A DNA stretch of 64,000 bases. It comes from Clavaria fumosa (Eukaryota; Basidiomycota; Agaricomycetes; Agaricales; Clavariaceae). Below are positions 31,662 to 41,264 of the stretch, piece by piece. Where the stretch lies: positions 4,382,501 to 4,446,500 of the forward strand of contig OX637795.1 of the NCBI GenBank assembly GCA_951802425.1, written 5' to 3'. Position 1 is the first letter of the stretch; every line of letters starts with the position of its first letter. Both the position numbers and the translations under genes were made by a program. The notes beneath the pieces were generated by a model. The model was not told where the DNA came from. It did no database searches and saw only the letters and a list, made by a program, of their open reading frames with translations.

Positions 31662-32653
31662 TGCCAGTTGTCCGAACGTCTAGGGCTACGCAACGCGATC
31701 CCTGGACACACTCCCACTTGGTAGAGGAACGGGCCGTTGCTCTTGGTTCGTCGATTGAACCTTCGACCGCAGCTGCATATCGCTCTGCACTTTGTTCGTA
31801 CATTTCCTTTTGCCAAGCGCACCACCTTCCTATTCATCCAACTCCGGATACTCTAAGCCTTTATGCTGTTTATATGTCCCACTATATCAAGCCATCTTCA
31901 GTCGACTCTTACCTCTCTGGCATTTCCTTCTCCCTCGAGTCATTTTTTCCAGATGTCCAAAATGCGAGACACCACCGCCTTGTCACTGCCACAGTCCAAG
32001 GCTGCAAAAAACTATGCGCGATGCCGACCTCTCGCAGACGTCCCCTCACACGTGAAGAACTCTGCACCGCATGTCGCATCCACTCCACTTCACCTAACCA
32101 CGATGACCTCCTCTTCATCGCTATCCTGCTCGCTGCCTTCCATGGTCTCCTTCGATTGGGAGAGGTCGTTTGGCCTGATTCCACCTGCTTGCAAGATTAT
32201 CGGAAGGTTTGCCTACGCCATACTGTCGAACTTCTCCCCTCAGGGTTTAGTTTCTACCTCCCTGGCCATAAGGCGGACAGGTTTTTCCAAGGAAATACCG
32301 TCCTGCTCCAGTGCCTCTCGACTCGCGACGACCCGGACACGCCCTTCCACGCTTACCTTAAGTCGCGTGACCACTGTTTTCCTTTCAACCCTGAGCTTTG
32401 GCTGCGTGCTGACGGTTCGATCCCGGTGGGTAGCTGGTTCATGCGGCGACTTCTCCATCTTTTCCCAGACAATGTCGGGGGCCACTCTCTTCGTGCAGGT
32501 GGTGCGACAGCTTTGGCGTCGTCAGGGGTCCCTTTACACATCGTTCAGGCCATGGGCCGTTGGGCTTCCGACGCCTTCCAGGTGTACATCCGCCAGCACC
32601 CTTCCATTCTCGCCGCTGCCCTCTCTTCTTCATCTCCTTCAATTGTCTCGTAG
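31661..32653 (+). CDS. Tyrosine recombinase of the Ngaro-like element
   Basis: An open frame of about 330 residues; ATG at 31661. The N-terminal half is a SAM-like, all-helical core-binding region (STAAAYRSALCSYISFC). The catalytic half has the first Arg in GLLRLGEVV, HSLRAGGAT (H-x2-R) and the Tyr in DAFQVYIRQHP near the C-terminus, the R...HxxR...Y set of phage-integrase-type recombinases. It would integrate a circular cDNA by strand exchange, which explains the absence of target-site duplications. It is the only ORF of this element that seems undamaged. It lies directly upstream of repeat B1. Confidence 0.9.
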   Translation: MPVVRTSRATQRDPWTHSHLVEERAVALGSSIEPSTAAAYRSALCSYISFCQAHHLPIHPTPDTLSLYAVYMSHYIKPSSVDSYLSGISFSLESFFPDVQNARHHRLVTATVQGCKKLCAMPTSRRRPLTREELCTACRIHSTSPNHDDLLFIAILLAAFHGLLRLGEVVWPDSTCLQDYRKVCLRHTVELLPSGFSFYLPGHKADRFFQGNTVLLQCLSTRDDPDTPFHAYLKSRDHCFPFNPELWLRADGSIPVGSWFMRRLLHLFPDNVGGHSLRAGGATALASSGVPLHIVQAMGRWASDAFQVYIRQHPSILAAALSSSSPSIVS

Positions 32654-32750
32654 CCATCGCTCCTCCCAGTGAGGCTCTCACCCCCTCTTCTCTTTTCTTT
32701 TTCTTTCCCCACCCTCTCATCTCTTTCCCTCCCTTCTTTTCTAGCCTTTT

Positions 32751-32857
32751 ACGGCCCACTCGCAATTTCATTTCGCAGGCGCCCTTCCGCGCCGTGTTTG
32801 CCTAAATCTCGGCCCACTTTCGCAAGCTCCTACTACCCTGCTCGGTCATCTGATTAG
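32751..32857 (+). repeat. Ngaro-like repeat B1
   Basis: 107 bp from ACGGCCCACTCGC to GTCATCTGATTAG, with one or two differences from B2 (for example CGCAAGC against CGCGAGC). It abuts A2 without a gap. Confidence 0.9.
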
Positions 32858-33341
32858 TCGACTTTAAATACTTTTACTACAGTCTAATCTGTGACCCGAG
32901 CACCCCGGAGCTCCTTCTATCCTCGGCATCCGTGCCTCCCACGCTCCGTGCGTTCTCTACATCCTCTTCACACGCCCTGTGCGTCTCACGCCCCGTGCGT
33001 CCAGATGCCCCGCATCTCCTCTTTTCGCTCCGCGCGACACAAACGCACCTGCTGCCTCTCTCCCTCGTCTCCACCTTTCTCTCGCTCTACACCTACTGTC
33101 CCGGTCTACTTGTCTTTGTTTACTTCTGTCTTCGGCATTCATGCTGCTTCTCTTTCCTCTTTCACCCTAGCCTTTGCCTTGTATCTGAGACATTCTTCTC
33201 ACTTATAATGTGAGGGACACCGAGGCCGCCCCTTTGCCTCCTTTTCTCGCTCTCGGTGTCCCTTGCGTACGTCACCTTTTCCCAGTCACCTTTTCTTTTG
33301 TTGTCCATTCACTAGCATTGCTTCTGTACTTTATCTCGCTA
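32858..33341 (+). repeat. Ngaro-like repeat A2
   Basis: Direct repeat of A1 without the MITE; includes the empty CTGCTGCC site near 33051-33058. Confidence 0.9.
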
Positions 33342-33381
33342 CCCTCCCTCCCTCCCTGTGTACTTTAGTTTGTCTTAGTTA

Positions 33382-33488
33382 ACGGCCCACTCGCAATTTC
33401 ATTTCGCAGGCGCCCTTCCGCGCCGTGTTTGCCTAAATCTCGGCCCACTTTCGCGAGCTCCTACTACCCTGCTCGGTCATCTGATTAG
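33382..33488 (+). repeat. Ngaro-like repeat B2
   Basis: Direct repeat of B1, separated from A2 by about 40 bp of CCCT-rich sequence; marks the right end of the element. Confidence 0.9.
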
Positions 33489-35313
33489 TACGTCGAAGGT
33501 TAACGTCACACAACAACCAAATAAATATCAGCACAAGAATTTTGTTTTTTGTGCCTTATTATATTATATAATATTATACAATTCTTCTATCGTTGTGTTC
33601 GATTCGTACTGTATATCATACTGTAGTAGCTGAGACCATACTACATACCACACACACTACACACTACACATCACATACCATGTTCTTCCTTCACTCTCTT
33701 GTCTATGAGTCAACCGAATAAAGTAGATCCATCTCTCCGTTCTGGAACCTGCCTCACTTGTTCCCTCCCCCTGCAGGGTCATTTCAATTCGAGGGCAGTA
33801 TTCCTTACCCTTACCCCATTCGCTCAGAACACCACGCTAAACTCTCCCAAAAGGAAAAGGAAAATTCAATTCAATTCAATGCAAGTATGTAACAGATCTT
33901 TGTTGCACTTCAACTTGTAAGCGAGGTCGAGTGAACACACCGACCCTATTCTAATCGATGCATCAACAGCGGACTCTTTTCATTTCCCTACCCCAGCGAC
34001 GCCCCTCTTCCCCTATGTCGAAGAGACTTTTCTCATCCCACCAAAAAAAACCCCCGGTTATCAGAGTCTCAAAAAAAACGCATGCACCACGTGAAGCACA
34101 AAAAAAGCTTGACCTTTGCCTGCCTCTCAATTCCCTCGAGGCACCCTCACCAGATAACGAGATTCGATGCAAGTTGCGCAAACGTGTGGTGAACGATACA
34201 AAAAAAAAGATATATATATATTTTTGGTTGTTGTTGGTTGAAATAGGGATAAACAATCAATTAGGCTTCCGATTCAGCGCAACTCGTCGATTGCCACCAT
34301 CTTCGCACACTCACATGAACTGACCATGTGCGTAGCGCGACAAGGTCGACCTTACGACAATGCGGCTGTCTGTTTAGACAGCGGCGCATCCCTATGGCGC
34401 TGGAGAGCATTGACCCTGGAGGCAGTTGCTTCCCTCCTTCTCGTGCTCTTGTCCGTTGTCGTCGCTGCCCTATCAAAGTCGTCGCCGTCGTCGTCGTGTG
34501 CACCACCACACATTCCAAACAGAAAGAAGAAGAAAAAAAAAGGTTCCTTTTTAACATTCGAGGGTTATATCACATGTGATATATTCTTTCCAAACTACCC
34601 TTCTTTCTTCTGTGCGAATCGACGGATCAGGGAAGAGGCGCTAGGAACGGGGGGGGAATGGAGTCGCGGCATCTTGGGTGGGGTGGGGAGGGCATCGCGG
34701 GACTGTGGTAGTGGGGGACCACGTCTAGTTCGCTTCTTGTTGAGGGAAGAAGAAGAAAGAAGAAAAATGAAAGAAAAAAAAGATCAATCACACCCCCTTC
34801 CCTCATTTTGATGCGTAAAGAAGATTAGCCAGCGCCAAGGGTTCCGACATCCCAGGCTAGCCATTAAGCCACGCAAGTTTCTGGAATGGAATCACACACA
34901 CACTCACACTCACATACCCTGTGGGACATGGGGGGGCGTGATATCACCCTTTTCCACTGCGCGCACAGTAGGGCGGGAGAGCCTCCCTTCCTTTTTTTGT
35001 TAGCCCTTATAAGTGTGATGGACCTTCTGGACCACAGAAAATGGAGGGGGAGGAAATGATGAACCGATTTAGAGTATACAATCCATAGCGGCACAGTGCG
35101 CACAGCCGATGCAAACGTGGGAAGGGGCAGTGTGGGTCCGCGCCTTTCACTTGGTCGTCAGTCAGAATATTATTATTATAATAAAGGGTTAAGTTAAACC
35201 TGACCTATATAAAATATACTTATATTGATGAATATAAAAAGCTTGCCGATTCCAAATTGACTGCTTCTTCACCTCTCCCCCACAACAGCTGTATCGTGCA
35301 AATTCAGTCGAAC
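33489..35313. other. Gene-free stretch, low-complexity
   Basis: AT-rich sequence (33540-33600), CACACTACA-like repeats (33640-33680), A- and T-runs, a GTC-rich trinucleotide stretch (34460-34500) and G-rich runs. Open frames are broken and have no domain-like content. No gene can be supported. Confidence 0.5.
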
Positions 35314-35990
35314 TCAATCGCCAAATCGCCATGTCATCATATGAAGAGTACTACTGGGGATGGGCAGTCCCGTGTTACAGTGCGGCAGCATGACGTCATG
35401 GGCTGCTAAGAGGGCTGATCTAATCTCATTAACTCTTGTTCTGGAATTGATGGTATTGAGATTAGGAGCTCCTGCCCTTTGATAAGCAAGCAGATGTGTC
35501 TTCAGCTGCTCTCCTTTCAGTTTCCTTATCTCCTCCTTGTCAAAGATCAATTTGACAGCAGCAACTCTTTCAGCAAGTTCCTTGGCCTTGTTCTTCCTCT
35601 CCTCTCTAGCTGCTTTTTTTTGGCATTCTTTTCTTGGTCAAAATCAACCTGTGCCTTTCTCCTCTTTACCTCTAGCCCAAGGGAATCAGCATGATGAGCC
35701 ATTTTATGTATGAACTTATAGTCCTCAGCATGAAAATTCTCCTGCATAAAATTTTCTGTCTCATTGTGACAATACATTGCCTGAGCATTGTACTGCAACA
35801 GAGTAAGCTGGGGCTGCCTGCACATGAGAACCCTAAATGAGCCAAGGGCACCCTCATTTACATCATTGGTTGGAGGCATCCAAGCCAGATCACACTCATC
35901 TTCTGTTGCTTCATCAATCAACACCCCTGGTGAAAACTCTGATGTAAATCTTCTCCATGTGTCAAATGCAACGGGGGTCTGGACACACTC
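35314..35990 (-). pseudogene. C-terminal part of a basidiomycete repeat-family protein
   Basis: On the minus strand: VAFDTWRRFTSEFSPGV, DECDLAWMPPTNDVNEGALGSFRVLMCRQPQLTLLQYNAQAM, a Lys/Arg-rich coil, then LIFDKEEIRKLKGEQLKTHLLAYQRAGAP. I recognise this as the C-terminal part of a multicopy agaricomycete protein that appears to be transposon-borne; its activity is unknown to me. The frame shifts at a run of eight A residues (plus strand T8, 35614-35621), after which the protein continues sensibly in another frame. No ATG-bearing upstream exons were found in the ~1 kb to the right. Confidence 0.55.
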
Positions 35991-37423
35991 GGAGTCAGAG
36001 TATTGTCGGCTGGTTCTGGAATGTCGGCGTCATTGGCAACAGGAGGTGGAAGTCAAGCACTGGATCGTGTAGTAGGCATTGTTTAAGTTTGTATATATGA
36101 GGTTTGAAGTTCAAATATACTGTCACGGTCCTAACAGGTTAGTAGCGAAAGGGATTAGCGGAGTGGAGTGGAGATGTTCTATTGGAGTCCGGTCGGGGGG
36201 GTGGGGGGGTAGGTGGGGAAGGAGAAGACTCATGGGACTGCGGCCTCAACGTATGTGTTGTGCCACCACGTATATACGTGTCCCTATTTATCAAACAGAA
36301 ACAATACCCAAAAGAGGATCAGAATGTAAGTCAAAACTCTGAAGTTGATCGGAGTCCACTGGAGTTGCTTGGAGTTGGTTGGATGATGTGTAGAATGTCG
36401 AGGGCGATGAGGACGAAAGCTCAGAGATATTTAGGATCAAGAGACGTTAATATTCGAACTGAGGAGCAGGGAGATACAGGTGGAAACTTATACTGCAAGG
36501 ACAGAGTATAGGAGTAATGTGAAACAATGTACATATCAAATTACTAGGAGAGTTTCACCACATGTGCCTGTGCAATTTTCATGGAACAAAGAAACAACAA
36601 CAGAAAATGACTCCCATGGGTCAAGGGTATCCTCTCAATGGTAAACAGAATGAGGGGAAGGAGGGAGAAGGTTCTAGAATGAAGTCCAAATGGTCCGAAG
36701 GCTGGAAGAGTGAAGTCCAATGATGGTATGGAGCAGAGCAAATGGAGTTACGGTGGAGCGGATCGGAGTTGGTAAGGAGCCCGGAGTCTGGAGCGGGGAT
36801 CGTGCTTATGCAAGTGGATGGGGTCGTAACAGTACCCTTGGGTACCCATAGGTAGGTGTGGGCATTTACCTGACCCAGACTTGACTTGGATCCTCAGTTG
36901 AAACTCATTGGTACTTGTTGTTACCCATAGACTTGACTTACAGGTCCTCCAGATCTCTCTTTATACTCATAATACACAGATCTGAGTATGCCTCTGATAG
37001 TGGGTAAGACCCATGGGTAAGGATCCAAATCACCTGTGAGTGCACTTGTGAGATGCCTTAGGCAGGTCACATGACCTGAGGGGTACATGTGACCTGTGGT
37101 CAGGGGTCCAGCACATGGTCTATAAAGACCAACATAGGACCCGACACTTATAAATAAGGTCCGTGAGACCTGACACTGGGTACCCTGGAACCAGAAACTT
37201 GGCTTACACCTTCAGTGGTGGGGGCCTGCTTATGGCACATGTCCAATCTAGGGTGATTGGACCTAAAGGGGGAGGTAATGTCATGACCCATACAGGATGG
37301 GAGAGTGACATTACATGTGCTATATAAGGACCAACTGGCATACTCAATCTGGATTGAGTATTGTGGCCTTTTGGCTGAGTGGTCTTAAGCACCAGTAGTT
37401 GGCCTGGTGTGGCTGTCCTCACA
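35991..37423. other. Gene-free stretch with decayed LTR-like words
   Basis: No gene. GGAGTGGAG-type purine repeats lie near 36150-36800 and GGTACCC words near 36830-37040. GGTCACATGACCTG near 37063-37078 resembles the decayed LTR that follows, so older relics of the same Gypsy family may be buried here. Confidence 0.4.
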
Positions 37424-37575
37424 TGTTAGGATCGCTTACATAAGCATCCAAAAAGAGGATTTGTGGAGAAACTGGGGAGGGTTGTTGGAAGGTCACATGA
37501 CCTGTGGCTGTGGTGAGATTACATAATCATAAGATCACATGACCTGGGCCTGGGTGCATCACATGATCCAAGGGT
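37424..37575 (+). repeat. Decayed LTR fragment related to the Gypsy at 38456
   Basis: Reading plus, TGTTAGGATCGCTTACATAAGCA and a later run with GATTACATAATC and CCTGGGCCTGGGTGCATC align with the minus-strand reading of the intact LTR. The three CACGTG boxes of the intact LTR appear here as CACATG (37494, 37536, 37560). It is in the opposite orientation to the intact element. Confidence 0.7.
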
Positions 37576-37606
37576 TGCCACCAGGTAGTACCTCCGGACC
37601 ACAGAC

Positions 37607-38455
37607 AGCTCGCAATTATCACTGAGGCACACGATTCACTTGGCCACAAAGGCATTTACGTTATCCAGATGCGTATCCTAAATTGGTTCTGGTGGCTGGT
37701 GTTGGATCAGAACATAAAATGGTTTGTTCAAACTTGTCACCAATGCCAGACTTGACAAATCCAGAAGATTTTTATTCCACCAACGGTCGCCACCCCAGCC
37801 GGTCTTTTCCGTCGAGCACACATTGACACTATGTTCCTACCCAGGGCTCGCAGTTTTCGCCTCCTTGTCCATGCCTGATGTTCATTATCTGCATATCCGG
37901 AAGCAAGACCGCTACGAAACGAGACCGCCTGACTTCTCGGAACCTTCATATTTGAAGATATACTGTGCCGATGGGGAGCAGTAGAAGATCATTACAGATA
38001 ATGGTACCCCATTTATCAAGGCCCTCGATTTCCTCAAGAAACAGTACAGAATCTGTCACATCCGTATCTCCGGATATAATTCCTGTGCTAACAGTGTCAT
38101 CGAACGTGCCCACCGATCAGTCTGTGAGTCGTTAATCAAAGCAGCAGACAGAGACGAATCGAAATGGCTGGATGTTTTACCCTCAGTCATTTGGGCAGAA
38201 CGAACCACAATCCAACGATCCACCAGTCACTCTCCATTTTACATCACACACGGCGTTGAACCACTTTTCCCTTTCGACATATCTGAAGCAACATATATAA
38301 TTCCGACTGCCGACGCCCTGATAACTACTATGGAACTGATAGCCCTTTGAGCCTGCCAACTACAAAAACAAGAAGAAGACCTAGCGACCATCGCCGACAA
38401 AGTACTCGCTGCCCGAAAACAATCCATCAAGCAGTTCATTGATGCACACTGGAAC
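37607..38455 (+). pseudogene. Older Gypsy integrase, part 1
   Basis: Plus-strand frames give the H2C2 zinc-binding module (ITEAHDSLGHKG ... CHQCQT) and then, past stops and a frame change, the catalytic core: IITDNGTPF (second Asp), NSVIERAHRSV (Glu) and IWAERTTIQRSTSHSPFY. The frame breaks at least twice (stops near 37756 and 37982) and again near 38349. It is interrupted at 38455 by the insertion of another Gypsy element; its continuation lies at 44349-44803. In life it would have inserted cDNA into chromatin. Confidence 0.8.
38451..38455. repeat. Gypsy target-site duplication, left
   Basis: GGAAC, repeated at 44349-44353. Confidence 0.9.
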
Positions 38456-38760
38456 TGTCAGACTTAGTCTCACGGTTCACACAACTTAACGTAAGGTCGA
38501 TGATGACGATACTAACATAAGGGGAAAAGGGTACAAGTAGGAAAAAGACGTAGTATATATAGCGGGAACCCCGGGAGTTGCCGGCGTTCCCACGCTCGGA
38601 CCCCGTGAGTCACGTGATGCGTCCAGGCCCGGGTCACGTGACTTCCGCATTATGTAATCCACCACCTGTCCGGGTCACGTGACTTTCCCGCGACCTTCCC
38701 GCTTCCCTTTCGCAATCCCAACCTGACCTTTCTTATGTGCTTATGTAAGCGATCCTGACA
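38456..38760 (-). repeat. Gypsy LTR (3' LTR of minus-strand element)
   Basis: Ends in TGTCA/TGACA. It holds three CACGTG boxes (38611, 38635, 38676) and, reading in the element's direction, a TATATATA box downstream of them (about 38555-38562). Confidence 0.95.
38555..38681 (-). promoter_or_regulatory. LTR promoter: three CACGTG boxes and TATA box
   Basis: In the element's sense direction three TCACGTGA-type palindromes precede a CTATATATAC box. CACGTG is the classic target of bHLH factors such as Cbf1-type proteins. The arrangement suggests the U3 promoter; the binding factor is inferred. The same module is in the other LTR (44143-44269). Confidence 0.6.
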
Positions 38761-38771
38761 TCACCCCCCTC

Positions 38772-41264
38772 TTAAGGCTGGGCGTCCCGACCTGCTAACT
38801 TCGCCTTGTCAGGGTGTTGCTGGAAGAAGTCTCGGAGCAACAGTGTGACGTTAGTGAGGTTGCGACGAGGTTCCCAAGTGTTCTCCTCCACAGGGTACCC
38901 CAACCATTTTACTAAGTACTTCACCCCATGTCCCACCTTCTTGACATCAAGGATGGCCTCAACCTCATACTCCAAGTGGTCATCATCAATCGTGGGAGGG
39001 GGGGGCGGAGGTAGACTTTGAGAAGGAAAAGAGGGTGCAATATACGGGGTGAGTAGCAGCTCATTGAAGACCCGATGAATGCGCCATGCTCGGGGGAGCT
39101 TGAGCCGGTACGCTGCTGGTCCAACCTTTTCCTCAACCATGAAGGGTCCAGCCCGCTTGTTGTCAAGCTTCTTGGAGGGTCGATCCATTTTTAGGTTCCG
39201 TGTGTCCAACCAGACTAGGTCTCCCTTCGAGTATTCCCGACTCGGCCGCTTTCCTTTATCATAACTGGCCTTCATCGCATCTGCCGCTTTCCCCATTGCT
39301 TCCCTGGCTGCTCTTCGAGACTCTGTGAGCTTAGCCATCCACTCATCTGCCGCAGGGTTCACCTCTGAGGGTGGCCGAATCCCACCATTCCATGGGTGCC
39401 GGCCATATTCTAGGTAGAAGGGTGTGAATCCAGTGGCTGAATGCTCGTGGTTATTGAGCGCAAACTCAGCAGTAGACAACCATTCTGCCCAATCGTCCTG
39501 TAGGTGGTCCACATAGGCCCGGAGATACACCTCAACCTCCTGGTTGACCCGTTCCGTCTGTCCATCTGTCTGGGGGTGGAAAGCCGTACTTGGGTTTGCC
39601 TTCACCCCAATCATCCCATAAAACTCCTTCATAAACTTAGACACAAACTGGGTGCCCCGATCACTCACAACCTTCTGTGGAACTCCATGGTCACGGAAGA
39701 CCCGGTCTCGGAGAATGCGAGCAGCACCAAGTCCAGTGAGGTCAAGCCCAATAGCCTCAATGAGGGTCCGCTTTGTGAACTTGTCTACAATGACCAGGAT
39801 GGCGTTGTGCCCACGGGAGAGGGGGAAAGGGCCCACAATGTCCCAAGAGATCACTGCCCAAGGCCCTTCAGGCACTGGGTGAGGGTGGAGCGGAGCGGCA
39901 CGCCTAGTGCGGTCAGGCTTCACTTTCTGGCACATCTGGCACCCTCCCGCATATCGATCTGAGTCCTTCACCATCCCCACCCACCAGTAGGACCTCAGCA
40001 ATGCTGCCCTCAGCTTCCGGGGGCCTGGGTGACCAGCAATGGGAAGGTCATGCTCGAAGGTGAGCACTGCCTCATGTGCCCCTGGGGGCACCCAGGTGAT
40101 TTTGGCCTTCCGCCAGAGTCCCATTCGATCTCTCGTCCACTCATCATCCAGCTCTTCTGGCTTCTGCACATGTACCGCGCTATTTTTCTGGAGTAGCGTC
40201 TCCATTTCCGACATGAATGACGTGCGGGTTTCCACTTCTGGGAAGACTTGCACCGGTGCATCTTCCTCCGCCATTTCTCCATAGTCTGGCCTCCGCGAGA
40301 GTGGGTCTGCCTTTGTGTTTGATTTTCCCGTGCGGTACTTGATCTCGAAGTCAAAGCACTGGAGCTCGCCAACCCAACGGACCTGCCTCGGCTTCAGCTT
40401 CTGGGGTTTTCGGAAGTACTGAAGGTTTGCATGATCTGTCCAGATCTCAATCGTCTCTTCCACTCCGATGAGGTATGCCCACCACTCCCGAAGTGCCCGG
40501 ATTACTGCCAAGAACTCTTTGTCATACACATCGTAATTCTTCTCAGCTGCAGAAAGGGCTTGGGAGATGTAGTCCACCACTTTCCAGGTCCCATCCATCT
40601 GCTGCTGCGAGAGCACTCCTCCAGTCGCTAGGTTACTCGCGTCCGTCTCTACCTTCCATCTCCCTTTGTCTTGTGGTAGAGCCAAGACAGGTGCTGATAC
40701 GAGTGCTAGCCGGAGATCCTGGAAGGCCGATTCTTCCTCTGCTTCCCACTTCCATGGAACTTTCCCTGTCAACCGGAACAATGGTTTGGCACGGGCTGAG
40801 AGGTTCGGGATGTGGCGACGGAGGTAGTTTAACATCCCATTAAACCTTTGCACCTCCTTCACATTCCTAGGTCGTGGCCAGTTCCGCACTGCTTCACCCT
40901 TCGCCGGATCGTGTTCCAAGCAGTTGTGAGAGATCTTCATCCCAAGGAAGATGATCTCACTTTTTTCAAACTCGCATTTACTGAGTCTGAGGCACAACCC
41001 ATTCTTTCCAAACTTCTCCAAAACTCGATTCATCCAGTACCGGTGGGTAGCCAAGTCCTCTGCAAACACTATGACATCATCAACATAGGCCCGGACATGT
41101 CCTCCTGCAATCCCCTCTCTCAGCACATGGTTCATGAAGCGCTGAAAGGTTGCAGGCGCATTCTGCAGCCCAAACCACATGACAGCTGGTTCGAAGAGTC
41201 CACGAGGTGTCAGGAAAGCGCAGCGGTGGCCAAACCTGCATCGAGGGGAAGCCACCTTTTGCAT
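38772..41264 (-). CDS. Gypsy pol part 2: RT, RNase H, integrase, chromodomain
   Basis: An 830-codon open frame, without its natural start because it continues pol from the preceding frame. In order: RT palm (FLTPRGLFEPAVMWFGLQNAPATFQ, then YVDDVIVF), RNase H (KVETDASNLATGGVLSQ, YDKEFLAVIRAL, DHANLQYF), the integrase zinc module (HDLPIAGHPG ... CQMCQKVKP) and core (WDIVGPFPLS, SDRGTQF, TDGQTERVNQEVE), a GKR-rich linker and a C-terminal chromodomain (YEVEAILDVKKVGHGVKYLVKWLGYPVEENTWEP, about 765-800). The chromodomain would direct integration to marked chromatin. All catalytic residues seen are present. It joins part 1 by a one-base frame change at 41215-41265. Confidence 0.93.
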   Translation of the reverse strand: MQKVASPRCRFGHRCAFLTPRGLFEPAVMWFGLQNAPATFQRFMNHVLREGIAGGHVRAYVDDVIVFAEDLATHRYWMNRVLEKFGKNGLCLRLSKCEFEKSEIIFLGMKISHNCLEHDPAKGEAVRNWPRPRNVKEVQRFNGMLNYLRRHIPNLSARAKPLFRLTGKVPWKWEAEEESAFQDLRLALVSAPVLALPQDKGRWKVETDASNLATGGVLSQQQMDGTWKVVDYISQALSAAEKNYDVYDKEFLAVIRALREWWAYLIGVEETIEIWTDHANLQYFRKPQKLKPRQVRWVGELQCFDFEIKYRTGKSNTKADPLSRRPDYGEMAEEDAPVQVFPEVETRTSFMSEMETLLQKNSAVHVQKPEELDDEWTRDRMGLWRKAKITWVPPGAHEAVLTFEHDLPIAGHPGPRKLRAALLRSYWWVGMVKDSDRYAGGCQMCQKVKPDRTRRAAPLHPHPVPEGPWAVISWDIVGPFPLSRGHNAILVIVDKFTKRTLIEAIGLDLTGLGAARILRDRVFRDHGVPQKVVSDRGTQFVSKFMKEFYGMIGVKANPSTAFHPQTDGQTERVNQEVEVYLRAYVDHLQDDWAEWLSTAEFALNNHEHSATGFTPFYLEYGRHPWNGGIRPPSEVNPAADEWMAKLTESRRAAREAMGKAADAMKASYDKGKRPSREYSKGDLVWLDTRNLKMDRPSKKLDNKRAGPFMVEEKVGPAAYRLKLPRAWRIHRVFNELLLTPYIAPSFPSQSLPPPPPPTIDDDHLEYEVEAILDVKKVGHGVKYLVKWLGYPVEENTWEPRRNLTNVTLLLRDFFQQHPDKAKLAGRDAQP

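Larger units (their letters stand above)
23112..33488 (+). mobile_element. Ngaro-like tyrosine-recombinase retrotransposon, with nested insertions
   Basis: The ends follow the split direct-repeat plan A1-ORFs-B1-A2-B2: A1 23112-23904, B1 32751-32857, A2 32858-33341, B2 33382-33488. Gag-like, RT/RNase H and tyrosine-recombinase ORFs lie between. No LTRs, integrase or target-site duplication belong to it. A Copia element (24159-28784) sits in its gag and a 293-bp MITE (23311-23603) in A1. Without these it would be about 5.4 kb. No methyltransferase domain was seen, which favours Ngaro over DIRS1. The recombinase ORF is open, but gag and pol are damaged, so it is not autonomous today. Confidence 0.88.

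Noticed and set aside
33958..34323. 121-codon ORF and neighbours in 33.7-34.8 kb
   Set aside because: Composed of A-run and low-complexity translation, no domain, no splice-linked exons.
34810..34875. tRNA-like sequence near GCCAGCGCCAAGGGTTCC
   Set aside because: No consistent cloverleaf could be drawn on either strand; the T-arm GGTTCGAATCC consensus is missing.
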